A stretch of DNA of 64,000 nt from Dolomitihabitans soli (GCF_022213955.1 NZ_JAKNTW010000035.1:62001-126000), one strand, 5' to 3'. Positions 17,972 through 27,080 are shown, counted from the stretch's first letter. Numbers and translations are program-made. The notes: generated by a model not told the origin, from the sequence alone.

Positions 17972-19365
17972 GGGTAGCAGTAGGAGTCGGAGGAGGCGTC
18001 CCCGCCCTGCAGCCGGACCTGGTGGGCGCGGCGGCCGTCCGCGGCGAAGTCGATCCAGAAGTCCTCGTCGAGGGAGATCGAGCCGTCGTCGGCGAGGTCG
18101 GCCTTGGCCATCCAGCCGGAGATGCCGTCGGGGTAGAACACGTCGTCCCAGGAGCGGTAGAGCGAGTTGGTGAAGTGGACGCGGCGGCCGTCCCTGCTGG
18201 TTTCGACCATCTGCGGGCCGCCGTTCAGCGGGCTGCCGGGCGCGGCCGGGTGGGCGGTGCGTTCCACGATCCCGCCCAACCGCAGGGAACCGGTCTTGAA
18301 GGGGTTGAAGGGGTCGGAGACGTCATAGGCGTGCAGTTCGCCGGTGCCCCACGCGGAGATCAGCAGAATCCGGTCGTCGAGGGTCAGGGAGATGTCGGTG
18401 ATCAGCGGCGGCACCGCGCCGAACTGCTTGAGCGGCTCGGGCAGCAGATCCGGCGAGGCGGGCTCGGCCGGGATTGTGATGATCTTCTTGGCCTTCCAGA
18501 CGCCCGCGTCCAGATACCAGGTGAAGATGTTCGCCGACAGGTCCTCGACGCTGATCACGGTGTTGACGAAGCCGTAGGTCTTGGTGGGGTCGTGCGCCGG
18601 GCGGAGCTCGAGGGCCATCTGGTGCTGGTCGCCGAGCTCGATCTCCTGGAGATGGACGCGTTTGCGCAGGTCCCACACGTGCAGCCGGTGGCCGTACTTC
18701 CGGTTCACCAGCAGGTCGAGATCCGGGCCCGCCTCGATCATGTTCGGCGTGCCCCACTCGCTGGAGAGCATCGTGTCGTGTCCCAGATGCCACCAGAAGT
18801 CGTAGTGCAGCAGCTGGCTGCCCCTGTCGTTCTCCCAGCGGCCGATCGGCTCGAACGTGTCGTGGTCGAGGGTGAACACGCCGCCGGGCGCGTCGCCGTC
18901 CACGTTCCCGAGCGCGCTGACGTAGATCGCGTCGGTGCCGCAGTGCACGGTGTGCGGGCGGCTGTAGCCGGTGCGTTCGAACAACGTCTCGGGCTCGATC
19001 GTCTTGACGAGTCGCGGACGGGCGGGATCGTCCTTGGTGTCGAAGACGTGGATCCGCGACGACCTGAGCCCCGGGACGATCAGGTAGCGCCGCTCGACGT
19101 GGGGATGCGGGGCGTAGGGGCACAGCGCGGCGCTGCAGACGTTCCAGCCGAAGTGGTGGAGCTCGTCGCCGGACTCGGGCATGTCGTGCACGTTCACGAC
19201 CGTGCCGTAGGTGGGCGAGCCGGGATCGAGGTCGACGGTGGCCAGGCCGTCGGGCCGCCCGTCGCCCGCGGCGTCGAGCAGGGCGACGTACGCCAGTCGC
19301 TCACGGGGCGCCAGCATCGCCTCCCGGGCGGAGGGATAGAAGGTGGGATCGGGTTGTGCCGGCAT
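17968..19365 (-). CDS. Selenium-binding protein family (SBP56), probable methanethiol oxidase
   Basis: 465 residues, full length for the SELENBP1/MtoX family of beta-propeller enzymes that, where studied, oxidise methanethiol to formaldehyde, sulfide and peroxide and use copper. Family stretches: DPTFYPSAREAMLAPRERLA at the start, HHFGWNVCSAALC (the conserved cysteine), SSRIHVFDTK, HYDFWWHLGHDTMLSSEWGT, and HVDDRILLISAWGTGELHAY-like sequence in the C-terminal half. No signal peptide. The start ATG 19365 gives the family N-terminus. CCTAC (19394-19398) and GTAGG (19406-19410) form a small inverted repeat upstream that might be regulatory. Confidence 0.9.
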   Translation of the reverse strand: MPAQPDPTFYPSAREAMLAPRERLAYVALLDAAGDGRPDGLATVDLDPGSPTYGTVVNVHDMPESGDELHHFGWNVCSAALCPYAPHPHVERRYLIVPGLRSSRIHVFDTKDDPARPRLVKTIEPETLFERTGYSRPHTVHCGTDAIYVSALGNVDGDAPGGVFTLDHDTFEPIGRWENDRGSQLLHYDFWWHLGHDTMLSSEWGTPNMIEAGPDLDLLVNRKYGHRLHVWDLRKRVHLQEIELGDQHQMALELRPAHDPTKTYGFVNTVISVEDLSANIFTWYLDAGVWKAKKIITIPAEPASPDLLPEPLKQFGAVPPLITDISLTLDDRILLISAWGTGELHAYDVSDPFNPFKTGSLRLGGIVERTAHPAAPGSPLNGGPQMVETSRDGRRVHFTNSLYRSWDDVFYPDGISGWMAKADLADDGSISLDEDFWIDFAADGRRAHQVRLQGGDASSDSYCYP

Positions 19366-19631
19366 GCGCTTCCCCCTCTGACGAGACCAGTGTCCTACTT
19401 ATCTTGTAGGGAAAACCGGCCTTGTCCAGGACCTCCGATGTCCAGCATGGGCGCGGCGCGGTTTCGGGGAGTGACGGCTGGTGCACTTTGGGCTCTCTGT
19501 CGGATTGCGGCATGGTTCACCGGCTCCGATCACGGACCGAACACGGTTCGCATTCGCTTGGGTGAAGGGCCCGGCCGCCGACTCGGAAGGACCGTCTCAG
19601 CGGGTGACGCTCATCCCCCTGGAGGCGACAC

Positions 19632-21170
19632 ATGAGATCACGTACGGCCCCGCAGCTCCCGCGCCCACCGCATCGTCATCGTCTGATCGCCGTCGTGATC
19701 GCGTCGATCGTGCTGCTCCTGGCTTCCTGCGGAGGCCCGGACAGCGGTAATGACGCCCCCGGCGGCAAGCCGGAGCCCGCGCATCCGGGGACGGCCATGG
19801 CCCCCGTTCCCCAGGATTCCGGAACGCCCGGCCCGCCCGGCGAGGATCCCGGGCGGCTGTCCACCTTCGCGCTCGACGTCGACACCGCGTCGTACGGCTA
19901 CGCGCGCAGCGCCATCAACGAGGGGCGGCTGCCGGAGCCGGACCGGGTGCGGCCGGAGGAGTTCGTCAACTCCTTCCGGCAGGACTACGCGGAGCCCGAG
20001 GACGACGGCTTCGCCGTACACGTCGACGGGGCCCGGACGGCCGAGAACGGGACCGCGCTGCTCCGCGTCGGCTTGCAGACCCGGCGGGTGGCCGCCACCG
20101 CGCGCAGGTCCGCCAACCTGACCTTCGTGGTGGACGTCTCCGGCTCGATGGCCGAACCGGGCCGGCTCGACCTCGTCCGCGACGCCCTGCACACCCTCGT
20201 GGACCAGCTCGCACCCGGCGACCAGGTATCGATCGTGTCCTTCAGCGACGAGGCCAGGCTGGTCGCGCCGATGACCCCGGCCACCTCGCGCGCCGCCCTG
20301 CACGAGGCGATCGACTCGCTGTCCGTCGAGCAGTCCACCAACCTGTCCGCCGGGCTGGTGGCCGGGTACCAGGAGGCGGCGAAGAGCTACCGGCGGATCG
20401 CCACCAACCGGGTCATCCTGCTCTCCGACGGGCTGGCCAACACCGGCGAGACGAACTGGCAGGCCATCCTCGACCAGGTCAGCGAGCACGCCGCCAAGCA
20501 GATCACGCTGCTCTGCGTCGGCGTCGGCCGCGAGTACGGCGACGAACTGATGGAGCAGCTCGCCGACAACGGCGACGGCGCCGCCGTCTACGTGAGCTCC
20601 CAGGACGAGGCGCGCAAGGTCTTCGTCGACCAGCTCGCCACCACCCTCGACCTGCGTGCCCGTGACGCCAAGGCCCAGGTCGCCTTCAACCCCGCCGCCG
20701 TGGAGTCCTACGGGCTCATCGGGTACGAGAACCGGGCCCTCGCCGCCGAGGACTTCCGCGACGACTCCCAGGACGGCGGCGAGATCGGCCCCGGCCACTC
20801 CGTGACCGCCCTCTACCGGGTACGGCTCCGCGCGGGCGCCACCGGCCAGCTCGCCATGGCCACCGTACGCTGGCAGGACCCCGACAGCCGGAGCCCCGCG
20901 GAGGCCAGTGAGGCCGTCGAGGTCAAGGACCTGTCCGCCGACCTGTGGCGCGAGTCGCCCGCCCGCCTCCAGATCGACGCCGTCGCCGCCGACTTCGCCG
21001 AACACCTCCGCGGCGGGCCCCGGCAGGACGGCGTCGCCGCCGCCTCCGTCTCCGCTCCCACCGCCCTCGCGGACCTCGCCGACCACGCCTCCCGCCTCGC
21101 GGAGGGCACCGAGGACCCGGCCGTGACCGAGCTCGCCGCACTGATCAGACGGACCGCCGAGCTGCGCTGA
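19632..21170 (+). CDS. von Willebrand factor A domain lipoprotein (YfbK-like)
   Basis: 512 residues. The leader ends LLLASC with Cys33, a lipobox. Next comes a linker rich in Pro and Gly (to about 75), the family N-terminal domain (FALDVDTASYGYARSAINEG), a vWA domain with MIDAS DVSGS at about residue 168 and Thr in STNLSAGL, and a C-terminal DUF3520-like region. The protein is probably displayed on the outer face of the membrane and binds a partner through a metal ion; its process is unknown. GGAGG lies six bases before the ATG at 19632. Confidence 0.9.
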   Translation: MRSRTAPQLPRPPHRHRLIAVVIASIVLLLASCGGPDSGNDAPGGKPEPAHPGTAMAPVPQDSGTPGPPGEDPGRLSTFALDVDTASYGYARSAINEGRLPEPDRVRPEEFVNSFRQDYAEPEDDGFAVHVDGARTAENGTALLRVGLQTRRVAATARRSANLTFVVDVSGSMAEPGRLDLVRDALHTLVDQLAPGDQVSIVSFSDEARLVAPMTPATSRAALHEAIDSLSVEQSTNLSAGLVAGYQEAAKSYRRIATNRVILLSDGLANTGETNWQAILDQVSEHAAKQITLLCVGVGREYGDELMEQLADNGDGAAVYVSSQDEARKVFVDQLATTLDLRARDAKAQVAFNPAAVESYGLIGYENRALAAEDFRDDSQDGGEIGPGHSVTALYRVRLRAGATGQLAMATVRWQDPDSRSPAEASEAVEVKDLSADLWRESPARLQIDAVAADFAEHLRGGPRQDGVAAASVSAPTALADLADHASRLAEGTEDPAVTELAALIRRTAELR

Positions 21171-21256
21171 GCCAAACGGTTACAGCCATGGTCCCGAGTT
21201 CCGATACACTGGCTTGGTGCCGCCCCGGAGAGGTCCCTGGGGGCGGGCACACCAGA

Positions 21257-21329
21257 GGGGCTATGGCGCAGTTGGTAGCGCGCCTCCATGGCATGGAGGA
21301 GGTCTGGGGTTCGAATCCCCATAGCTCCA
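21257..21329 (+). tRNA. tRNA-Ala, anticodon GGC
   Basis: A 73-base cloverleaf: acceptor GGGGCTA with TAGCTCC (one G-T pair), D stem GCGC/GCGC, anticodon stem CCTCC/GGAGG with loop ATGGCAT (GGC at 34-36), and T arm TGGGG-TTCGAAT-CCCCA. The discriminator is A; the CCA end is not encoded. Confidence 0.96.
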
Positions 21330-21349
21330 CCTACGGCTGTTTGCCGAGT

Positions 21350-21380
21350 ACCCCGTCCGACCTTTGTGGTCGGGCGGGGT
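21350..21380 (+). terminator. Strong hairpin after tRNA-Ala
   Basis: ACCCCGTCCGACC pairs with GGTCGGGCGGGGT through 13 base pairs (one T-G) around the loop TTTGT, followed by the pyrimidine-rich CTCGTCGTCTTC. It lies 20 bases after the tRNA end. Confidence 0.85.
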
Positions 21381-21577
21381 CTCGTCGTCTTCGGCTTGAA
21401 TGACTGCTCGACGCCAGGTAAGCAATGGGCGTCCGGCACCCCGCACCTCCCCGGCCGTCACGCCGCGAACGCTGAACGTTTCGCCGGGCGGAACCGATGG
21501 CACCCACAAACCGGCAGTGGTGTCATGGCGCGCGACGCCAGCCCATCACGGCCGCCGGGGACCTCGGCGCGGTTCGC

Positions 21578-22990
21578 TCATTGGTTCAGCAGGGAGTGGC
21601 GGCGGCTGTAGGTGAAGTAGACGATCAGCCCGATCAGGAACCAGACCAGGAATCGCAGCCAGGTCTGCGGAGCCAGGAACGTGACCAGCCAGATGGAGAA
21701 GATCACACCGACGGCCGGCACCACCGGCATGCCGGGAGTGCGGAACGTGCGCGGCAGCTCAGGCTGCCGGTAGCGCAGGACGATGACGGCCAGGCACACC
21801 ACGATGAACGCCAGCAGGATGCCGATGTTCGTCAACTCGGCCGCCTCGCGGATCGGCAGGAAGCCCGCGATGACGGCCGACCCCGCGCCGACGATCCAGG
21901 TGACCCTGCTCGGCACCCGGCGCTCCGGGTGCAGCTTGGCGAACCACTCCGGCAGCAGGCCGTCCCGGCTCATCGAGAACCACACCCGGGTCACGCCGAG
22001 CATGAAGGTGAACATCACCGTGAGGATGCCCACGATCGCCCCGACCGCGATGACGCTCGCCAGGCCGGACAGTCCCACCGAGGCGAAGGCCGACGAGAAG
22101 CCGCTCTCCGGGTCGATGTCCTTGTAGTTCTGCATGCCCGTGAGCACGAGCGTGGCCAGCACGTACAGCACCATCGAGATGACCAGCGAGTAGATGATCG
22201 CCTTGGGCATGTGCCGCAGCGAGTCGCGTGACTCCTCCGCCGCGGTGCTCATCGCGTCGTAGCCGAAGACGGCGAAGAAGACCGTGGCGGCACCGGTGAT
22301 CGCCCCGCTGATCCCGAAGGGGAAGAACGGAGTGTAGTTGGCGGTGTTGATGTGGAAGAAGCCGACCACGATCACGAGCAGTACCACGGCGACCTTCAGC
22401 AGGACGACGATGGTTTCGAAGCGGGCCGCGACCTTGATGCCGCGGGTGAGCAGATACGCGATGAACAGGCACAGCAGCGCCGCGAAGAGATCGACGACAT
22501 GCCCCGGCCCGGTGCCGGGCGCGCCCAGCATCCACGGCGGAAGATCGAGGCCCAACGCGCCGACGAGGAAGCCGAAGTAGCCCGAGATGCCGATCGCCAC
22601 CACCGCGACGATGGCCGTGTACTCCAGCAGCAGGTCCCAGCCGACCAACCAGCCGACGATCTCGCCGAGTACGGCGTAGCTGTAGGTGTAGGCGGAACCG
22701 GCCTTGGGGATCATCCCCGCGAACTCGGCGTAGGAGAGGGCCGCGGCGGCGCTGGCCACTCCGGCGATCAGGAACGAGACGAGTACGGCCGGTCCCGCCG
22801 TCTGGTTGGCGACCGCCCCGGCCAGCGCGAAGATCCCGGCACCGATGATGCCGCCGATGCCGATGGCGGTCAATTGCCACAACCCGAGAGAGCGAGAGAG
22901 CTCGCCTTCGTGCTCCGTGGCTATCTGCTCCACGGGCTTGCGGCGCAGGAGCCCGTATCCGGCACCGCGCGGATCCCGTGTTGACATCAT
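21578..22990 (-). CDS. APC-family amino-acid permease (cationic amino-acid transporter type)
   Basis: 470 residues with twelve to thirteen helices. Family motifs: LGLWQLTAIGIGGIIGAGIF in helix 1 (the unwound substrate-binding stretch), GPAVLVSFLIAG, YAEFAGMIPKAGSAYTYSY in helix 3, and FFAVFGYDAMSTAAEESRD in helix 6. This is the YfnA/CAT group; likely substrates are amino acids, perhaps branched-chain or basic. The ATG at 22990 follows AGGGGA; ATG 22987 is adjacent. Single gene, convergent with the tRNA region. Confidence 0.9.
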   Translation of the reverse strand: MMSTRDPRGAGYGLLRRKPVEQIATEHEGELSRSLGLWQLTAIGIGGIIGAGIFALAGAVANQTAGPAVLVSFLIAGVASAAAALSYAEFAGMIPKAGSAYTYSYAVLGEIVGWLVGWDLLLEYTAIVAVVAIGISGYFGFLVGALGLDLPPWMLGAPGTGPGHVVDLFAALLCLFIAYLLTRGIKVAARFETIVVLLKVAVVLLVIVVGFFHINTANYTPFFPFGISGAITGAATVFFAVFGYDAMSTAAEESRDSLRHMPKAIIYSLVISMVLYVLATLVLTGMQNYKDIDPESGFSSAFASVGLSGLASVIAVGAIVGILTVMFTFMLGVTRVWFSMSRDGLLPEWFAKLHPERRVPSRVTWIVGAGSAVIAGFLPIREAAELTNIGILLAFIVVCLAVIVLRYRQPELPRTFRTPGMPVVPAVGVIFSIWLVTFLAPQTWLRFLVWFLIGLIVYFTYSRRHSLLNQ

Positions 22991-23256
22991 GCGACTTCCC
23001 CTGACTCAGTGTGAGCGCACTGATGTCACTTGTGCCACATCGTGGCCACTCCCATGCGCTCGCCGATGAACGGCAGGCCAAGTCTTTATCGACGGGCTGC
23101 ACCAGCAGCGCGCCGCGCCGGTCGGTGAGCGGCGCGGACGGTCGTCGCCGGCCTGTGCGTCGGCGCGTGTGCGCCAGCCTGGGGACAGGGCAGTCAGCGC
23201 CCGCCCCGCCGTCTCGCTGGGCCGCCTCGGCAGCTGACCGGAAGGTGCGATCGCGG
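22991..23256. other. Intergenic stretch, no gene seen
   Basis: About 265 bases between the permease start and the slipin stop. GC-rich with no frame of convincing codon use. It must hold the permease promoter; I cannot place the boxes. Confidence 0.4.
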
Positions 23257-24168
23257 TCAGGCGTCGGCTTGGTCCACCGGGCTGCGGGGGCGGAGGGCAC
23301 GGCGGAGGTCATCGGCCGAGGACAGCTCCGGCGTGCCGATGGGAGAGGGCAGATCGGCCGGGCTGGTCTCCCGTGCCGCGGACTCGCTCTCCGCACCCTC
23401 CTTGCCGCCGCCGCCGCTCGGCCCGGCCCGGTCGAAGAAGCGCAGCAACTCGACGGGGAAGGGCATCACCAGGGTGGAGCTCTTCTCTGCCGCCACCTCC
23501 ACCACGGTCTGCAGGAGGCGAAGCTGCAGGGCGCCGGGCGTCTCGTGCATGATCGCCGCGGCGTCCGACAGCTTCTGCGCGGCCCTGAACTCGCCGTCCG
23601 CGGTGATCACGCGGGCCCGGCGTTCGCGCTCGGCCTCCGCCTGGCGGGACATGGACCGCTTCATGTTCTCCGGAAGCTGGACATCCTTGATCTCCACGCG
23701 GTCGAGGTGGATGCCCCAGCCGAGCGCCGGACTGTCGATCATGAGAGCCAGTCCCCTGTTCAACTCCTCGCGGTTGGACAGCAGGTCATCCAGTTCACTC
23801 TTCCCGATGATCGACCTCAGGGAGGTCTGGGCCACCTGCTCTACCGCGAACAGATAGTTCTGCACGTAGATGGCGGCCTTCATCGGATCCTGCACCCGGA
23901 AGTAGACGACGGCGTCGACACGCACGGAGACGTTGTCACGGGTGATGCCCTCCTGGGTGGGCACCGGCAGCGTGACGATCTGGATGTTGACCTTCTTCAG
24001 CCGGTCGACGACCGGGACGAGCAGGGTGAGCCCCGGCTGGCGGAGTTCCGGCAGGGCCCTCCCGAACCGGAAGACGATGCCCCGGTCGACCTGGTTGATG
24101 ATCCTGGTCCCACCGAGCGCGAGGGCGACGCAGATCGCGAGCAGCCCAAGGATGATATAGGTGAGCAT
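23257..24168 (-). CDS. Slipin (stomatin-like SPFH/band-7 membrane protein)
   Basis: 303 residues. One N-terminal membrane helix (MLTYIILGLLAICVALALGG), then an SPFH domain: RGIVFRFGRALPELRQPGLT, RDNVSVRVDAVVYFRVQDP, LRSIIGKSELDDLLSNREEL, and the coiled-coil DVQLPENMKRSMSRQAEAER ending near residue 210. The C-terminus is a charged, disordered tail. Slipins oligomerise at the membrane and scaffold other proteins. An excellent ribosome site, GGAGGTGACC, sets the ATG at 24168. It is divergent from the TROVE-like gene; in several other bacteria slipin genes sit with Ro60/rtcB RNA-repair genes, which supports a functional link here. Confidence 0.92.
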   Translation of the reverse strand: MLTYIILGLLAICVALALGGTRIINQVDRGIVFRFGRALPELRQPGLTLLVPVVDRLKKVNIQIVTLPVPTQEGITRDNVSVRVDAVVYFRVQDPMKAAIYVQNYLFAVEQVAQTSLRSIIGKSELDDLLSNREELNRGLALMIDSPALGWGIHLDRVEIKDVQLPENMKRSMSRQAEAERERRARVITADGEFRAAQKLSDAAAIMHETPGALQLRLLQTVVEVAAEKSSTLVMPFPVELLRFFDRAGPSGGGGKEGAESESAARETSPADLPSPIGTPELSSADDLRRALRPRSPVDQADA

Positions 24169-24591
24169 TTTGGTCACCTCCGTATCAAGCCTAAGTCCGA
24201 ACGGCGAGCCGAGAGGCCAGCGAAAAGTCAAGTCACCGCAGGTGAGAGCCCGGGACCCGGCCTCCGGCACGCCATGGTGGCCGCCCGCCGACACCCAGAG
24301 GACACGTGCCCCGACGGCCGGATGGCATCGACCCTGATCGCCGGCTTCGACGCCCGCCGCGCTCGGCCTTCGGCGAGCCCGCCACGGGGGCTCCGGCTGG
24401 ACAGGGCCGGTTCGGTCGCCTGCTCGCCGAATGCGGATATATCCCTTTCTCGGGCCGTGGTGCGCGCTGGTAGGGTCGCGGATCAGACCGGTCGCGGGAC
24501 TTCGGCGCGACTTCCGGAAACCGTTTTGCAAGCGATGCTTCGCAGTTCGTTCCCTCATTCCCCGGCCGGTCCGCCAGCCATTGGGGGGCCG
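24169..24591. other. Divergent intergenic region, possible promoter or RNA site
   Basis: 423 bases between the slipin and TROVE-like starts, with no protein-like frame. It contains a perfect palindrome GGATATATCC (24435-24444) in a rare AT patch and a 13-base hairpin TCACCGCAGGTGA (24233-24245). In known bacterial Ro60 loci a Y RNA gene lies next to the Ro gene; I could not recognise one here by eye. Confidence 0.4.
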
Positions 24592-25965
24592 ATGCGCGTC
24601 GATACCGACTTGATCGAGTGCGAGGACGTGCTGCTCTTCGCGAACGCGGCGATGGCGGCGACCGGCCAGCGCGAGTTCCGTGACGCGGGGCACGAGCAAC
24701 AGCTCTCGCTCGACTTCCTGCACCGCTACATCCACGGCAACTATCCCGACGTCTATGCCGCGATCCTGGCGCTGGACATCAACGACCACAACGCCGCGCT
24801 GATCATCCGCAACGTGCTGAGGGAGCCGCGGGGCGGTGACGGAAGGCTGATCGCCTGGCGGCTCACCCGGATGAGCCCGCCGCGGGTCTACCGGCTGTTC
24901 CAGGGGCTGCGGCGCGACGGGATCAACAACCGGCGCACCAGAGCGATCATCCGCGACTGGCTGGCCACCCGCCCGGACCTCGCCTTCGACGCGGTCAAGT
25001 ACCGCTCAGGGCTGAAGGCGGCGGTACGGCACGCGCATGTCGAACTCACCGGCGAACTGGGCGACTTCCTGTTCGCGCCGCGCAGCCGTACCCGCTTCGA
25101 GACTCCCATTCTGGAGGCGTGGCGCCGCGCCCACTACGAGAAGACGGTGCTGTACGAGCTGCCGTACACGGTCGCGGAGGGCTTCGCCGCGCGCCACGGG
25201 ATCAGCCGGGCGACCTTCCTGGAGCGGATCACGCCTCGGCTCACCCGGCTGGAGCGATTGAGGATGACCGAATCGGCAGGGAAGGACGGCGTGGACACCA
25301 GGGCCGACCTCGCCGCCCTGCCGCTGGTCCGGCTGGCCTCCTACGTGCTCTCGCTGCCCGCCGGGGAACGCGGTGCCGAGCACGCCGCCGCGCTGCGAGC
25401 GTCGGCCGCCCGATCGGCGGGCTCGCGCGCGGGCACGTGGGGGAGCGTCACGGCGGTCCTGGACGACAGCTTCTCGTCGTACGGCTCGCCGGTGAAGCGC
25501 CGCCGCCCGCTGGCCGTAGCGCTGGCCTGCCACTACCTGCTGGAGGCGCTGGCCGGGTCGTACCGCGGCCTGTGGCTCTCCCGGCGCGCCGACCCTCTCC
25601 TGGTGCGCCCGGCGGGCCCGACGCCGCTGGGCCATCGGATCATCGACGCCCTCGAACAGCGCCCGGACCGGCTCGTCATCGTCTCCGACGGCTGGGACAA
25701 CGCGCCGCCCGGTCTGGCGGCGGAGGTGCTGCGCGTCTGGCGGCGCAGACTCGACCCGGCGAGGAAGGTCGGCATCGTGCACCTGAACCCGGTCTACGAC
25801 GCCGAGCGGTTCGAGGTGCGGCGGCTGTCTCCAGCGGTGCCCACGGCCGGGATCCGCGACGCGGAGGATCTGCCCGCGCTGGTGGAACTGGCCGCCTTCG
25901 CCGAGGGCCGCACCGGCCTGGACGAGCTGCGCGCCTACCTGGAGGACAGGGCGGCCCGGCGATGA
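24592..25965 (+). CDS. TROVE/Ro60-like protein with a vWA domain
   Basis: 457 residues. The N-terminal 270 are helical repeats; TRPDLAFDAVKYRSGLKAA (about residues 127-145) resembles the VKYR-type stretch of TROVE (Ro60) RNA-binding domains. The C-terminal 190 form a vWA domain with a complete metal site: D291-x-S293-x-S295 in LDDSFSS, T344 in GPTPLGHR and D366 in VIVSDGWDN. This is the Ro60 domain order. Start ATG 24592 follows GGGGGG. The TGA overlaps the next gene by ATGA. Ro-like proteins bind misfolded or damaged small RNAs; that role here is inference, and a non-TROVE HEAT-repeat protein with a vWA domain is the alternative. Confidence 0.6.
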   Translation: MRVDTDLIECEDVLLFANAAMAATGQREFRDAGHEQQLSLDFLHRYIHGNYPDVYAAILALDINDHNAALIIRNVLREPRGGDGRLIAWRLTRMSPPRVYRLFQGLRRDGINNRRTRAIIRDWLATRPDLAFDAVKYRSGLKAAVRHAHVELTGELGDFLFAPRSRTRFETPILEAWRRAHYEKTVLYELPYTVAEGFAARHGISRATFLERITPRLTRLERLRMTESAGKDGVDTRADLAALPLVRLASYVLSLPAGERGAEHAAALRASAARSAGSRAGTWGSVTAVLDDSFSSYGSPVKRRRPLAVALACHYLLEALAGSYRGLWLSRRADPLLVRPAGPTPLGHRIIDALEQRPDRLVIVSDGWDNAPPGLAAEVLRVWRRRLDPARKVGIVHLNPVYDAERFEVRRLSPAVPTAGIRDAEDLPALVELAAFAEGRTGLDELRAYLEDRAARR

Positions 25966-27080
25966 TCGACCTCGCGGGACTGACGACCCGCCCCGCGCAG
26001 ACCTGGGGATCGGTACGGCTGGTGCCTCTGGAGCGGTCTGCTCCGATCGAAGATCTGCGGCTGGACGCCAAGATCTACGGCGAGGAGCCATCCATGGTCT
26101 CCCTGCCGGACAAGACGACCTACACCGCCTACATCCCGCATGCCTTCGTGGCCTCCTGGACCGACGACGGCACGCCGGCCGCGGCGTACGGCACGCAGTT
26201 GGGCCGGCCGCTGCGGCACATGTCCGTCAGGACCCATCGCCGGTCGGCGCGGCGGGCGGACAAGAACCGGCTGCGTTTCCTGCCCCTGCACCTGGCGTTG
26301 GAGGGCTTTCTCGCGCTGCACTTCGGCGGCCCGACGATCGCCTGGGAGGAGTGGTCGCACCGGGCGGTCGCCCATGGCCTCTCCCCCCGGGCCGAGGAGG
26401 CGTACAGCGGAGCGCAGATCAGCGGGCTCGACGACGCGCTCCGCGTCTTCGAGATCTACCCGCGTCAGTGCGGCCTGCTGCTCTATGTCGGCGACACCCT
26501 GGCCAGCGCCTTCGTGGTGCCGCACCCGGAGGACTACCGGGCGCTGCACCCCACGCTGATCCGCGACCTGTACGGCGAGCTGATCTACGAGTACGCCCTG
26601 TTCTACCCCGCCGGCGACTTTCCGGCCGTGATCGACGAGACCAAGGTCTCCTCCCTGGCCGACCTGCGACGCGAGGCGCTGGGACACGAACGGGAGTGGG
26701 CGGGTTTCCATGACTCGGTCATGGCGGGGGGCCTGCTGGACGCACCGGAGACCGTGACCGAGATCTACCGGCTCGGCCGCTTCACCCTGCGGCGTTTCCT
26801 GCCCTCGTTCGAGCGGCGGCGCGAGAACCACATCGGTGAGATGATCACCGATGAGGCCGGGCGGACGGCCTACCTGAAGACCTTCCGGCTCTCGGAGGCG
26901 CAGCGCCGGCGTGGCCACCTGCTCAGCAGGCTGGCCGAGCACGACTGGAACCTACGGGACACGGCCACCGCGCTCGGCACCGACGAGCCCGCCCTGGGGC
27001 TGCGGCTGGAGCGGGCCGGTTTCGGCTACCTGCTCCGCCAGGACGTCCTCGACGCCTACCGCAAGGCCGGACGCCGCTGA
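25962..27080 (+). CDS. Unfamiliar conserved protein coupled to the TROVE-like gene, C-terminal HTH
   Basis: 372 residues, soluble. It begins with the stretch RPAQTWGSVRLVPLERSAPI and has a central domain around GLLLYVGDTLASAFVVPHPE and LIYEYALFYPAGDFPAVIDE. The end (about 321-370, LSRLAEHDWNLRDTATALGT then GLRLERAGFGYLLRQDVLDAY) has the look of a Fis-type helix-turn-helix. It may be the ARPP-2 family named in comparative studies of RNA-repair and conflict systems, but that is memory of a name, not a match I can test. ATGA overlap with the TROVE-like gene implies a complex or shared pathway. Confidence 0.6.
   Translation: MIDLAGLTTRPAQTWGSVRLVPLERSAPIEDLRLDAKIYGEEPSMVSLPDKTTYTAYIPHAFVASWTDDGTPAAAYGTQLGRPLRHMSVRTHRRSARRADKNRLRFLPLHLALEGFLALHFGGPTIAWEEWSHRAVAHGLSPRAEEAYSGAQISGLDDALRVFEIYPRQCGLLLYVGDTLASAFVVPHPEDYRALHPTLIRDLYGELIYEYALFYPAGDFPAVIDETKVSSLADLRREALGHEREWAGFHDSVMAGGLLDAPETVTEIYRLGRFTLRRFLPSFERRRENHIGEMITDEAGRTAYLKTFRLSEAQRRRGHLLSRLAEHDWNLRDTATALGTDEPALGLRLERAGFGYLLRQDVLDAYRKAGRR

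Noticed and set aside
21759-23396. 545-residue minus-strand frame
   Set aside because: Out-of-frame shadow of the amino-acid permease.
23011-24591. N-terminal extension of the TROVE-like protein by 527 codons
   Set aside because: It would overlap the slipin gene antisense and has no protein-like codon use; GGGGGG and ATG at 24592 fit.
24169-24591. Riboswitch in the slipin leader
   Set aside because: No conserved core of a known class is visible.
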